Shown: piece after piece, positions 47,930 to 58,509 of the stretch
Layout: every line of letters starts with the position of its first letter
Numbering within the stretch: position 1 is the stretch's first letter
Program-made: the position numbers and the translations under genes
From: Pratylenchus scribneri
Taxonomy: Eukaryota; Nematoda; Chromadorea; Rhabditida; Pratylenchidae
Assembly: GCA_030063045.1 (NCBI GenBank)
Contig: JAQSEB010000004.1
Location: forward strand, 3,534,001-3,598,000
DNA length: 64,000 nucleotides
Direction: 5' to 3'
Notes under the pieces: model-generated
The model's input: the letters and a program-made list of their open reading frames with translations, nothing else
The model's database searches: none
Told to the model about the DNA's origin: nothing

Positions 47930-50900
47930 TTAAATGAAAATTGCAAAAATAATGGGAAAAATGATGAATGAAAAAATGCCACCAAATTTCATCATTCTTC
48001 CAATCCCAACGGCACCATTGCATCGTCCTTGTTGACAAAAACATTGCTCAAGGCTATATGGCTTAAATCAAAAAAATTATAAATTCAATTCTCAATATTT
48101 ATTATTTTATTACCAATGTCACTGGATGATTGCCCAATTGGGATATTTCATGGGTGGATTCAAGCTTAACACAAATTGAAGTGCCACCTGGATTGATCGG
48201 GGCACATCCTGTCTCAAAAAATTATTTCCAATTAAATTGGTTAAATTTACCGCGATTTTCGACCCATCGACCTGTAAGATATCATTTAATTTTGCATTTT
48301 TCTTCCAACCAACCATTCACAAATCCAATTGTTTTTGTGCACCATTGGCCATTACAATAGCTAAAAATTGAAATGAAAACTATCATTATGGCTTATTTCT
48401 GACCGTTTATAATCCCAATTGCAATCCCCGTTCCAATCGAATCGTTCACAATCGATACATTCAGAAACTAAAATATCATTTTTATTGGAATACCGTATTT
48501 CTTCTATTATTGGCCATATAACTTAACATAAGTAACAATTTTTAAAGGGAAAAAAGTTGAAATGAATTTTTGTCATCTTTGGGGCGTCTTTGAAAAAAAT
48601 TAAGGAGTAAGGACTCGGGGTCACTAATCAAAGAAGTAAGTAATCCTCTATGTCCAACTCATTTTACTTTGTGATGGTGTACGATATTCCGTGCCACAAT
48701 ATTTTGTCCCCTGCCATGCCGTATAGCCCGAAGCAAATCCTGAAAATGGGAAATAAATAAAATGGCTTAAAATTTCCACGATTCCCAAATATTATGTTCA
48801 ACTTCTCCACCCAATTTCTTTCCCTATCCATTTTTGAATTACTCGCTGTCAAATTTCAATTGAATAATGCCTAAAGGCCTTTCCAATTTGTCCTACTGTA
48901 CGCCCACTTTTTGCTTAATCACCCTGTCACCCTAGACCCTACCAATCAAATATTGCCCCAATCTCTGCTTTTCTAAACCAGGGTACCGATCAAAATTTTT
49001 TCATATTCAAACAAAAGGCATTAAAAAAAATTCAGACTTTGTGGTAAAAATTCATACATTTTGAAAAATCATTTAAAATCTATTAAAAACGATTCCCATT
49101 TATTATCTCCCATATTTTTTTCTATTTTTAGATTTTTGTTCCGCAGGAGAAAATTTAAGAAGAAATAGTCCTATAGAAAAGAACTTAGATTAAAACTTTC
49201 CGGAAAGAACTTAGATTAAAACTTTCTGGAAAGAACTTAGATTAAAACTTTCCGGAAAGAACTTAGATTAAAACTTTCCAGAAAGAACTTAGATTAAAAC
49301 TTTCCGGAACAACCGGAACAAAATCAGAATTAAAACTTTCCGGAACAACCGGAACAAAATCAGAATTAAAACTTTCCTGAACAACCGGAACAAAATCAGA
49401 ATTAAAACTTTCCGGAACAACGGAACAAAATCAGAATTAAAACTTTCCGGACAACCGGAACAAAATCAGAATTAAAACTTTCCGGAACAACCGGAACAAA
49501 ATCAGAATTAAAACTTTCCTGAACAACCGGAACAAAATCAGAATTAAAACTTTCCGGAACAACGGAACAAAATCAGAATTAAAACTTTCCGGACAACCGG
49601 AACAAAATCAGAATTAAAACTTTCCGGAACAACCGGAACAAAATCAGAATTAAAACTTTCCGGAACAACCGGAACAAAATCAGAATTAAAACTTTCCGGA
49701 ACAACCGGAACAAAATCAGAATTAAAACTTTCCGGAACAACGGAACAAAATCAGAATTAAAACTTTCCGGAACAACCGGAACAAAATCAGAATTAAAACT
49801 TTCCGGAACAACCGGAACAAAATCAGAATTAAAACTTTCCGGAACAACCGGAACAAAATCAGAATTAAAACTTTCCGGAACAACCGGAACAAAATCAGAA
49901 TTAAAACTTTCCGGAACAACCGGAACAAAATCAGAATTAAAACTTTCCGGAACAACCGGAACAAAATCAAAATTAAAACTTTCCGGAACAACGGAACAAA
50001 ATCAGAATTAAAACTTTCCGGAACAACGGAACAAAATCAGAATTAAAACTTTCCGGAACAACTGGAACAAAATCAGAATTAAAACTTTCCGGAACAACCG
50101 GAACAAAATCAGAATTAAAACTTTCCGGAAAGAACTTAGATTAAAACTTTCCGGAAAGAACTTAGATTAAAGCTTTCTGGAAAGAACTTAGATTAAAACT
50201 TTCCGGAAAAGTAGTTTGCATTTATCAATTTTTTTTATGAAATCTTAATTTAAAAACTTCCAAAATGAAAAATAAGATGTCAAACAAATTGATATGGAAA
50301 TAAAATTTTTTTCATAATGTTAACATTTTTAATTTTCAATAAATATTAAAATTTTGGTCTGATTAGGAAATTAAGAAAATATTGCTCACGCAACAAAAAA
50401 TTTTGCCCACAATTGATCCCATAGAGAAAAATGAGATATTTCACTAAAAATTATCATATTTAATGAAAAATCAGATAAATTCAGACAATTAACCAAAATC
50501 AGCACAAAATTGAAAAAAAATCAGCACTTTTCATTTCAAAATCAGCAAATTTCTAAAAAATCAGGAAAGATCGGAACACTGTTTTAAACCAGCCATTTTC
50601 CCTTCTACATCTCTTTTTATCATTCACATTATCATCAGATTTTCCTGCACAATTAATAAATAATAATTTAAACTTGATTCGCCTCTAATTTCTCTCCTAT
50701 TTCTTGAGCCAATGGGGGATTAGGTTTCTGGTGAAGGCCCGTGGTGAGAAGTGAGAACCTAGGCCCAGCTTTCACCCCGAACCTCTTTTAGCCCTAAAAT
50801 TAAACTAAATACTCACCAATATCGCCCTTTAACTCTGTATTACAATTCGGCGTATTGCAATAACTGGTCCCGACATAAACTTTTGACAATATTCTCGCTA

Positions 50901-51657
50901 TAATCGACTTATAAATATACGTTTAATTATTTTATTTACCTTCATTGTTCTCAAACATTGTCAATGCCTGATCATAGTAGGCATAATTGCAACTTAAAAA
51001 CATAGGAATTCAATTTCCAATTAAAATAATAATATTTCCATACGTTGGACTCAATTTGGCAAACTATAACCTTCATAGAAATCACTCAAACATCCACGTA
51101 CGACCGTATATTCGCCACCTATTTGGATTTGAAATAGATGGGAAATTGCCCCAAAATTTACCGGCCACCAACACCATTTCCATGCAAATTGAAGTGCAAT
51201 TGACTTTTGGCATATTTTTGGTGTTGTCCTCGCATTCATCGTCAAAATGGAAACGATCCGTGGAGGGAAGAGTGGGCAAACCGGTAGCCTGAACCATATT
51301 CTATTATTGGCTCCATTAAATAGTAATCCCTTGGAGCTATTGAAAAATAAGATCCCACTCCTTCTAATAATAGCCTTCCTTTGAGCACTTTTATTTTAAA
51401 GTGAAAAGGTAAAATAATGAATTTACCCCCTTTGGATAGTCTCTGAAAAATAATAGTTCCATGGTCACTAATAGAGTAAATACTGTATATTTGAATAGGT
51501 ATAAACCCAAATTGGCAACAATAAATTAACATGCCTGCCATTGAGAACGAAGAAGGGTTGAACCGCATGAATTGCAAGTCAAAGTGGTTTGTTGAGAGGA
51601 AATTGAGAACAAAAATGAGGTGAAAAAGAGAAGTAGAAATATTTTGTAGGAAAACAT
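47930..51657 (-). CDS. two-module Ly-6/three-finger-like secreted or GPI-anchored protein
   Basis: The start at 51655-51657 opens a signal peptide (FSYKIFLLLFFTSFLFSISS). Module 1 begins TLTCNSCGSTLL, then DDECEDN, VNCTSICMEMVLVAG, YTVVRGCLSDF (about 51070-51110), CNYAYYDQA (about 50970), and closes with VGTSYCNTPNCNT (about 50850-50890). Module 2 follows a long intron: KYCGTEYRTPSQ (about 48680), ECIDCERFDWNGDCNWDY (about 48410-48465), YCNGQWCTKT (about 48325-48355), CAPINPGGTSICVKLE (about 48150-48200), CFCQQGRCNG (about 48000-48030). It ends with a hydrophobic tail (FSFIIFPIIFAIFI) and a stop at 47930-47932, which suggests a GPI-attachment signal. The CFC...CN ending and RGC motif resemble nematode Ly-6-like proteins (ODR-2/HOT type), but this assignment is by pattern only. 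One junction near 51040 was not phased. The intron at about 48740-50820 carries a split MITE-A with a hAT-like insertion. Confidence 0.6.
48492..48640. mobile_element. family-4 MITE in Ly-6-like intron
   Basis: Left TACCGTATTTCTTCTATTAT, right (reversed) TTACTTCTTTGATTAGTGAC; related to the ends of the 30399-30499 copy. Lies in a short intron of the Ly-6-like gene. Confidence 0.5.
48866..48978 (+). repeat. MITE-A copy 5, left part
   Basis: Starts at TGCCTAAAGGCCTTTCC and runs through TCCTACTGTACGCCC, TAATCACCCTGTCACCC and ATTGCCCCAATCTCTGC to TTCTAAAC, where the hAT-like element interrupts it. It resumes at 50582. Confidence 0.75.
48979..50581 (+). mobile_element. hAT-like non-autonomous element with TTCCGGAA satellite (best copy)
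   Basis: Terminal inverted repeats CAGGGTACCGATC (48979-48991) and, reversed, CAGTGTTCCGATC (right end at 50581) match at 11 of 13 positions. They are flanked by TTCTAAAC (48971-48978) and TTTTAAAC (50582-50589), a 7-of-8 target duplication. CAG ends and 8-bp duplications are typical of hAT transposons. The insertion cleanly splits a MITE-A copy. The interior array (about 49180-50205) uses 26-bp CTTTCCGGAAAG units at both edges and 36-bp units in the middle. A block with the variants CCGGAACAACGGAAC and CCGGACAACCGG repeats at about 49418 and 49560. No transposase. Confidence 0.85.
50582..50812 (+). repeat. MITE-A copy 5, right part
   Basis: Continues from TTTTAAACCAGCC through TTTTCCTGCACAATTAATAA, GGGGGATTAGG, GTGAGAACCTAGGCCC and AGCTTTCACCCC. 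Matches the right half of copies 1 and 4. Confidence 0.75.
51298..51490. mobile_element. family-4 MITE in Ly-6-like intron
   Basis: About 190 bp. Left TTCTATTATTGGCTCC, right (reversed) ATACAGTATTTACTCTATTA; the inner segment GATAGTCTCTGAAAAATAAT also matches the 30399-30499 copy. Lies between the signal-peptide exon and the next exon of the Ly-6-like gene. Confidence 0.55.
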
Positions 51658-52200
51658 TTTCAAATGAATATTTTATTCACTTTTTGGGAATGTTGCCCTT
51701 AAATGGCTTTTCAAATATTCTTTCTTAAAATGCCCAAAAGAGTGTCAAAAAGGTGGGAAAAAATAATCCAAAATGGGAAATTGATGATTTTGTGGATGAT
51801 TTTTTTAGAAGGCAAATCAAAATCACCTTTTTATTGTAGCGCAAACGCAAACATCAAAAAAGCAGTGGAAAAATACGAATAACACTGGCGAAAAGTGAGA
51901 GGAAGGTCATAAAAGGAGGAAAGTAATAAAAAAATATGGCAATAAAATGTGGATGATGAATCAAAGAAAAAGCTGATGAATTGAGTTTTTAAAAAATTGG
52001 CAAAAAATTGACTTAAAATTTCTTTGAATTGGAATTATGAATTATATTTTGTGTTTTTTTTTGTCCAAGCAAATGTGCAAATAATTGAGGAACCAATTTT
52101 CGTATTTGGTTTGTCCATTCCATTCCTCCTCAAGAACAACGGACATTTTCTTTGTTCCAATAATTTCCCCAAAAACAAATCAATCCAATTTCCGGCATTG
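51658..52200. other. divergent promoter region
   Basis: Separates the starts of two divergently transcribed secreted-protein genes. AT-rich. No clear regulatory motif identified. Confidence 0.4.
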
Positions 52201-53564
52201 ATGAAATCCTCCCTCCTAAATTTTGTGCCAACTTTTTTCCTTATATTTCTCATTTTATTCTCCAAAAGTGGCCAAGGGGCCAGAAGGGCAGGCGAAAATG
52301 GCAAAATTCGATTGGGAAATGGGAATGAGGAATTAATAAGGCCAATTGTGGCCACAACAAAGAAGCCAAGGAGAACAACCCCTCATCATCATCACCATTC
52401 ACGGACAACCCATCGACCTACGGATTATGATGATGATGACGATGACGAAGAAGGGTGATTATTAATTAATCACTAGAGAAATGTTCATTTTAATCAACAT
52501 TTTTTGATCATTTAATTGTGGATATAGTATTTAATTTGGCGAAAAAACATTAAAAAGGAGAAAAGATTATAACGGTTCAGTTGTTTGCCTTGGACCCCCA
52601 AAATATTATACCCGATCGATAGATCTCATAAAGACACATTAATTGGTAATAATTTGTCATGTTTTTTTACCGATTTTGGTCTTTATAAATAATGCAAGTC
52701 TCGAAGAGATCTGTCATAAATATATGGTTTGGATTTGGAGGTCTAGGATAAAATCTGAAAACTGAAACATTATAAACCAATATAATGTTTTCACCATTTT
52801 AAATATATTTCCCTTTAATTATGGAATATTTCATTCACTTCATTTCAGAATCGATGCTCTGGTTACAGTTGGTCCAATAATAATCCCAACGGATTCATCT
52901 GGAGAAACGGATGAAAGTGACCTATATGATGATGATGAGGAGGATGGAAGCGAGGAACATTGTTCGCCTAAAATGTCTTCATAAAATTTTATTTTGAAGC
53001 AATTTTAGTGCGACCTTCGCATGATCGTGCTGGAAATTGTCATTCGTTGGCCAAACTTTGCCATCAACATGCTTATCGGCGCCTTTTACAAAGTTGAAAT
53101 CAAATACCGAAAAGAGTACTGAAATTACCGAAAAAGTATTGAAAATACCGAAAAGTTTATAATTATTCCACGGATTGTGCTAAACCCTCCCAATCGATAG
53201 AATTCGTCAAGACGCATCGAATGATATATAATTTGTCCTTTTTTTCTCCAACTTAAAGTTTATTAAACAGTTTAAACCTATTTTGCTTTTTGGTTCAAAA
53301 CTAAATTAGAAATGGTTAAACCCATGATAAAACAATCAAATGCTGCTTCTTGACGAGATTTATCGATTGGATAAGGTTTGATGGTATAGGACAAATCGAA
53401 TAACCGTTTAAAGCTTTTCGGCATTTCTAATATTGTTTTCAGCAATTTCTATGTTTTTTCGGCAAATTAAATATTTTCCTTTTATTTATATTAATTTATT
53501 ATTTAGATTTTGCCAAACAACATGTGGACGCGATGATTGCCTTGATCAGCGGGAAGATCTGTAA
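52201..53564 (+). CDS. secreted protein with His and Asp tracts and a ShKT-like C-terminus
   Basis: The ATG at 52201 opens a signal peptide (KSSLLNFVPTFFLIFLILFS). The mature N-terminus is basic (ARRAGENGKIRLGNGNE). Then TTKKPRRTTPHHHHHSRTTH leads into DYDDDDDDEEG (about 52425-52455). The second exon (about 52850-52961) reads IDALVTVGPIIIPTDSSG and another acidic run (YDDDEEDGSEE). Two later exons, about 53009-53093 and 53507-53564, carry NCHSLAKLCHQHAYRRLL and FCQTTCGRDDC, six Cys in an order resembling a ShKT domain. The first three exons join in phase. The final junction (about 53093 to 53507) is one base out with canonical sites, so the ending is provisional. Alternatively the gene ends at the stop near 52984. 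The two long introns hold family-5 MITEs. Confidence 0.55.
52585..52760. mobile_element. family-5 palindromic MITE, copy 1
   Basis: Diverged inverted halves: CCGATCGATAGATCTCATAA on the left and CTCGAAGAGATCTGTC on the right, matching the arms of the better copy at 56805-57073. Intronic. Confidence 0.45.
53160..53425. mobile_element. family-5 palindromic MITE, copy 2
   Basis: Left arm has CAATCGATAGAATTCGTCAA then GACGCATCGAATGATATATA; right arm has TTCTTGACGAGATTTATCGA, the inverted counterpart. Intronic in the ShKT-like gene. Confidence 0.6.
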
Positions 53565-54162
53565 ATAAATATTCCCTTTTTTCCCAAAAGTATTTTTCCG
53601 CACTAAGTTGCATTCATTGGAAACATCGAGGATTTTGCACAAAATCATTCTATAGGGAAATGCGATGGAAATGTGCGAGAAGTTGTGGCATTTGCCGTCC
53701 AATTCATTCTTGACAAATTCTCATTTATGACATTTTTTAATTGAATAAATGGATGGAATCAAATTGATTCATCCTTTTTTCCATTTTTATGTCAAAATGC
53801 TTTTCCAACTTTCCATTTCTTCCCCTTTTCCCAATGATTCATTTATTCTTCCAAAGTCCAATTTTATTTCCCCAAATAATCCCATAAATATCCTCAAATA
53901 AATGCCAATTGTTCATTCAATCGTAAACAAAATCTTTGATCCAGAAAAATAAATCACAATCAGTCAAGCCAAATGCCCTAAATCCCCACAAATTTCCAGT
54001 AATAAAAAATATTGGGATGGGAGGAGAAGAAAGACCAAAACAAAAAAACTATAAAATAAAGCCAAAATTCTCAATTCTCCTTCATTTCCATAACAATTTT
54101 GAGAATATTTTGAAGTCCAAATCATTCTAAATAATTTAATTTTAACAAAATTACAAAATAAA
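53565..54162. other. spacer upstream of the transthyretin-like gene
   Basis: Probable promoter region of the TTL gene. AT-rich; nothing specific recognised. Confidence 0.4.
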
Positions 54163-56143
54163 ATGAAATCCCTCTTCCTCTTTGCCTTCATTGTGGCCTT
54201 TTTGTCTGTGGCCAATGCATTCCGTCAACAATCCGTCGGCATTCGAGGCCGTCTAATGTGCGGTGGACAACCATTGAAGGACACACAAGTCAAATTGTGG
54301 AACAAAAATACTCTTGGTTGGGTTTTAGGTTGGGAAATATGGAAAATAGAATTGAAAATGAAGGTACGGATGATCAATTGGCCCAAACAAAAACGGACAA
54401 TAATGGCAATTTCGAATTGCAGGGAGGCGTTGGGCAAATGACAAAAATGAATGTTCATTTCAAAATGTACCACGATTGTAAGCAAAATAATTGAATAAAA
54501 TTACCCTAAATAATTTTGAATATATTTAGGTAATGATGGAGTCAAGGTTGGTTAGCGGAAATTAAAAAAAATATTTTTTCATTAAAGAAAGAATAGATTT
54601 AAAAAATAATTATGGAATATTTAAATTTGATAAATTTTTGGGTTGTTTTCTTTATACCTTCTACTTTATATACTTAATTCATAAACTCGGCTATTCCGGA
54701 AAGTTTTAATCTAAGTTCTTTCCGGAAAGTTTTAATCTAAGTTCTTTCCGGAAAGTTTTAATCTAAGTTCATTCCGGAAAGTTTTAATCTAAGTTCTTTC
54801 TGGAAAGTTTTAATCTAAGTTCTTTCTGGAAAGTTTTAATCTAAGTTCTTTCTGGAAAGTTTTAATCTAAGTTCTTTCCGGAAAGTTTTAATCTAAGTTC
54901 TTTCTGGAAAGTTTTAATCTAAGTTCTTTCCGGAAAGTTTTAATCTAAGTTCTTTCTGGAAAGTTTTAATCTAAGTTCTTTCCGGAAAGTTTTAATCTAA
55001 GTTCTTTCTGGAAAGTTTTAATCTAAGTTCTTTCCGGAAAGTTTTAATCTAAGTTCTTTCTGGAAAGTTTTAATCTAAGTTCTTTCCGGAAAGTTTTAAT
55101 CTAAGTTCTTTCTGGAAAGTTTTAATCTAAGTTCTTACTGGAAAGTTTTAATCTAAGTTCTTTCTGGAAAGTTTTAATCTAAGTTCTTTCTGGAAAGTTT
55201 TAATCTAAGTTCTTTCCGGAAAGTTTTAATCTAAGTTCTTTCTGGAAAGTTTTAATCTAAGTTCTTTCCGGAAAGTTTTAATCTAAGTTCTTTCCAGAAA
55301 GTTTTAATCTAAGTTCTTTCCGGAAAGTTTTAATCTAAGTTCTTTCCGGAAAGTTTTAATCTAAGTTCTTTCCTATAGGACTATTTCTTCTTAAATTTTC
55401 TCTTGCGGAACAAAAATCTTAAATAGAAAAAAATATGGGAGATAATAAACGGGAATCGTTTTTAATGGATTTTAAATGATTTTTCAAAATGTATGAATTT
55501 TTACCACAAAGTCTGAATTTTTTTTTAATGCCTTTTGTTTGAATATGAAAAAATTTTGATCGTACCATGGTTTAGAAAAGCAGAGATTGGGGCAATATTT
55601 GATTGATAGGGTGACAGGGTGATTAGGCAAAAAGTAGGGGTACAGTAGGATGAATAGGAAGGCATTATTGGCATTGAAAATACTCTTTTAATCCCCATGT
55701 AGAATTATTTTTCAATCTCTCAAAAATTCGGAAAATTGTGGGTTCTAACTCATAAATTTGTTGAGAGTTTTAATGAATTAAAAAATGTATTTTTAAAGTT
55801 CGCCTTTCTAGGAGGAGCTATGGAAATGAAAAATCGGAAGTGAGGAATTATTTAGAGTGAGGAATTAAAAGAGTATAGGTGTGTAGTATACGGTATATTG
55901 AATTTGGCGATTGGCCAATGTTTTGATATTTTCCTTCATTCTATTCAATTCCATATTTCAGCCATGCCAACGTAAAGTGGATTTGGGCATTCCGGATGAA
56001 TATGTGACTCGTTCGGATCGAGTCCAAAAATGGTTTGAGGCTGGAACGATGAATATGGTGGGCGATAAATAACCGAAAATAATTCAAATTAAATTATTCA
56101 GGAATTCAAATTCCCGGATGAGGAACGCAGTTGCATCAATTAA
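54163..56143 (+). CDS. transthyretin-like (TTL) secreted protein
   Basis: Small secreted protein of the nematode TTL family. Some members act in engulfment signalling or as secreted products of parasitic species. The ATG at 54163 starts the signal peptide KSLFLFAFIVAFLSVANAF, then QQSVGIRGRLMCGGQPL and VKLWNKNTLG. The first intron (54317-54363, 47 bases) restores the family run LGTDDQLAQTKTDNNGNFEL. Next come MTKMNVHFKMYHDC, a tiny exon NDGVK (54530-54546) and, after a 1.4 kb intron, PCQRKVDLGIPDEYVTR (55962 on). The last exon EFKFPDEERSCIN ends at 56141-56143. All four Cys of the fold are present (MCGG, HDC, PCQ, SCIN). Length about 140 residues is normal for the family. The 1.4 kb intron is packed with mobile elements. 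Confidence 0.9.
54690..55568 (-). mobile_element. truncated hAT-like element with TTCCGGAA/TTCTGGAA satellite (in TTL intron)
   Basis: Reverse orientation. The array (about 54690-55372) is made of 26-bp units in which TTTCCGGAAAG and TTTCTGGAAAG versions alternate. It is followed by the conserved left flank of the family (about 55373-55568), ending GATCAAAATTTTTTC-like in reverse and CCATGGTACGATC as a worn terminal repeat. The opposite flank found in the other two copies is missing, so the element is broken inside the array. Confidence 0.75.
55570..55678 (-). repeat. MITE-A copy 6, partial
   Basis: Begins TTTAGAAAAGCAGAGATTGG directly at the hAT-like end, the same join used in copy 5. Continues with GGCAATATTTGATTGATAGG, GTGACAGGGTGATTAGGC and TACAGTAGGATGAATAGG. 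The half beyond the hAT-like insertion is absent. Confidence 0.7.
55679..55895. mobile_element. MITE family 3 copy in TTL intron
   Basis: Ends ATACTCTTTTAATCCCC and GGAATTAAAAGAGTATAGG...ATACGGTA. The interior carries GAATTATTTTTCAATCTCTC and GGGTTCTAACTCATAAATTT, as in the other copies, plus an unrelated middle part (GGAGGAGCTATGGAAATG). Confidence 0.65.
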
Positions 56144-56249
56144 ATTAAATTGAAATGAAATAGAATGGAATGCTATGTTGGATTGAAATAAATTTAAAAT
56201 TACAATTTATTCATATATTGAATGGAAAATTTAGCAATAAATTTGTGCT

Positions 56250-58509
56250 TCATTTTATTTCATTTGGGGCAATTTTTGAAATGTTTGGATTATTTTGAGC
56301 GATCAGCGAAATAATACTCCTTTTGTTGACCGGCGGTTGGATTTTGAGTTCATTTTGTTGAATTTGATTTGTCAATTTGAAAAACCAAGAAAATTCAGAG
56401 CGAAATACTTTTCGATAATCAGTGCTGAAAAATTAAAAGAATATTCCATTTATTTGATCAATTTAATGACCTCGTAAAATAGAGCACAATGGCCGATGAT
56501 GAAGCACTAATATTGACCAAAATGCCAAAGAATTGTTCAACAAACCAAACAGTCAAATTTCCACTTTCAATTTGGTTGTAAACAAAGGCATAAAATGAAA
56601 AAATGAGCAAATATCCGCCCATATTCAGTGAAATCAATGTAAAAAGAGTGCGAAATATTCGACGACTGAAATGTTGATCACGGGTGCACGATTTTGGGTC
56701 TGAATGATTTTCTTGGGATTATTGAAATGAGAAATATTTTTTTCATCAAAATATTTTTTTGCATTAAAAAATTATTTTTGTATCAAAAGTAGTTTATAAC
56801 TTCCAAAAATCAGAAACCGGTTTTAGACCCTACAAACCTTATTTAAGCCAATTTGTAGATCTCATCGAGACGCATCGAATGGTATATAAAATGTCAAATT
56901 TTAATCCCAAAATTAAAGTGTTTAGAACCAAAAACTGGAAATATGGTTTAAACGCTTTAACTTGTTCGATTTCGATTTAAACTAAGAAATGTTTATGTTA
57001 AAAATGCTTCTCGATGAGATTTACAAATTGATATAAGATTTTTAGAGTCTAAAACCGGTTTCTGATTTATTAGAAGTCAAAAATTACTTTTGATACACAC
57101 AAAAAACTATTTTGATTTAAAAATAGTATCCAATAAATGCTGACCACATTGTCGATGAATAATGATGCCCACAATTAAATAAATGAGGATTGTAATTGCA
57201 TTTAGGGAAAATGAAATTTTGACATGGATATCGCCACCGTAGCCTTGAAAAAGATCGCCAATGACACCGGGCACTTTAAGATTGGCAAATTGGTCGCTGG
57301 AATTGAATTGAAGGGCCAAAAGTGCCAAACTGAAGGCGGAAGTGAACGAAAGAATTGCACATAAATAGAAGAAACGATGCATCGTTTTATACCTTTAATA
57401 AAGGTAAATATGAAGGAATTATTGAATTAAATTTACAAAATTGGAAATGTGACGCAAAGAAGGCGGTCAATGCCGGTGAAAAGCATCAAAGAAGTAATGC
57501 CAAAAACGCCAAAAAGGGAAATGGTTGAGAGACGAATAGCCAATGGAAAATCGAGGAAATTTATGCCCGAAATGGAAGTGAACAAAATGAGGAAATGGCC
57601 ACTTTGATGGAAGAATTCAAAAATGGAGGTGAATGCCAACAGAAAATTGGATGTACTTCGAAGGGATCTATGATGGTGATGAGACGAGGTAAAAATTCGA
57701 ATGTATGTTATAAAAAAACTATTATTTTGGCAAAATCTATTTAAAGAAGTTAGAATTGGAATAATTTGTGAGATGTGAGTACTTGTTAATTATCTGTATT
57801 TAGATTTGAAATTTTTTTGAGATTCTAATTCTATTACTCATATTTGATTGGTAAAACGATGAAAAACAAACATGATTTTAGATTATTTTAGGGTCAAATA
57901 TTTTAGGGGTAACTTAAAGTAATTTTTGGGGGAATTTTCCTATATATAATTAATAAGTACATAATTTTGGTCAACCAGAAAAGAGTAAATTCTAATTCTC
58001 CGCGGAATTTAACTATTTCTAATAGATAATGGATTAACTTAATATAATACAAATTAATTAATAAAGCCTAATAATTATTATTTTATTATACCATTTAACT
58101 AGGATAAATGAAAAAGGATATTTATTTGATTGATAGATATGAAATATGATTACGGTATTCTGAAAATAGGTATATTTTTCTTAGCTAACAGCAAAGCCAA
58201 ATTATTCCATACTAATCAGCAGACGGATTTATTTTCTTAGTAAACGCAAAATTTTTTTAAATTTTCCATTCTAACTTTGATTTAACAGTGACATAAATGA
58301 CACAAAAATTGAGGAACATTCCAATGATTCCAATGAAAGAAAGGCAAATGGCCAAACAAAGAAAAGGCCAACATGGATAAATATTCTTATAGGTGGAAAA
58401 AAGCTGCGAAATTGGAATTTATAATTAATTTTTTAAGACAAAAACAAACCAATTCATAGGTTTGCGTTCGAGAGTCTTGAGCGAGTAAATTTGGTTGGGG
58501 AAAATTCAT
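56250..58509 (-). CDS. SRSX-class serpentine receptor
   Basis: Seven-transmembrane chemoreceptor of nematode class SRSX. The start at 58507-58509 gives MNFPQPNLLAQ. TM1 is CLAICLSFIGIIGMFLNF (about 58310-58370). After an intron of about 600 bp comes the conserved SLRSTSNFLLAFTSIFEFFH (about 57610-57665), then TM3 with the class hallmark LMLFTGIDRLLCVTFP (about 57436-57480). TM4-TM5 lie at 57120-57385 (YKTMHRFFYLC, VKISFSLNAITILIYLIVG). The 56460-56700 exon carries RRIFRTLFTLISLNMGGYLL and QFFGILVNISASSSAIVLYF, the TM6-TM7 pair, followed by the STDYRKVFRSEF tail motif and a stop at 56250-56252. Reads in phase throughout. Its 3' end lies about 107 bases from the TTL 3' end (convergent). A family-5 MITE fills the intron 56700-57110. 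Confidence 0.82.
56805..57073. mobile_element. family-5 palindromic MITE, best copy
   Basis: Inverted arms of about 75 bp: left ATCAGAAACCGGTTTTAGAC and GATCTCATCGAGACGCAT; right, reversed, ATCAGAAACCGGTTTTAGAC and AATCTCATCGAGAAGCAT. About 120 bp of loop. Lies in an SRSX intron. Confidence 0.8.

Noticed and set aside
54300..54365. Apparent frameshift in the transthyretin-like gene
   Set aside because: Resolved by a 47-base intron (54317-54363), which restores the conserved LGTDDQLAQ run.
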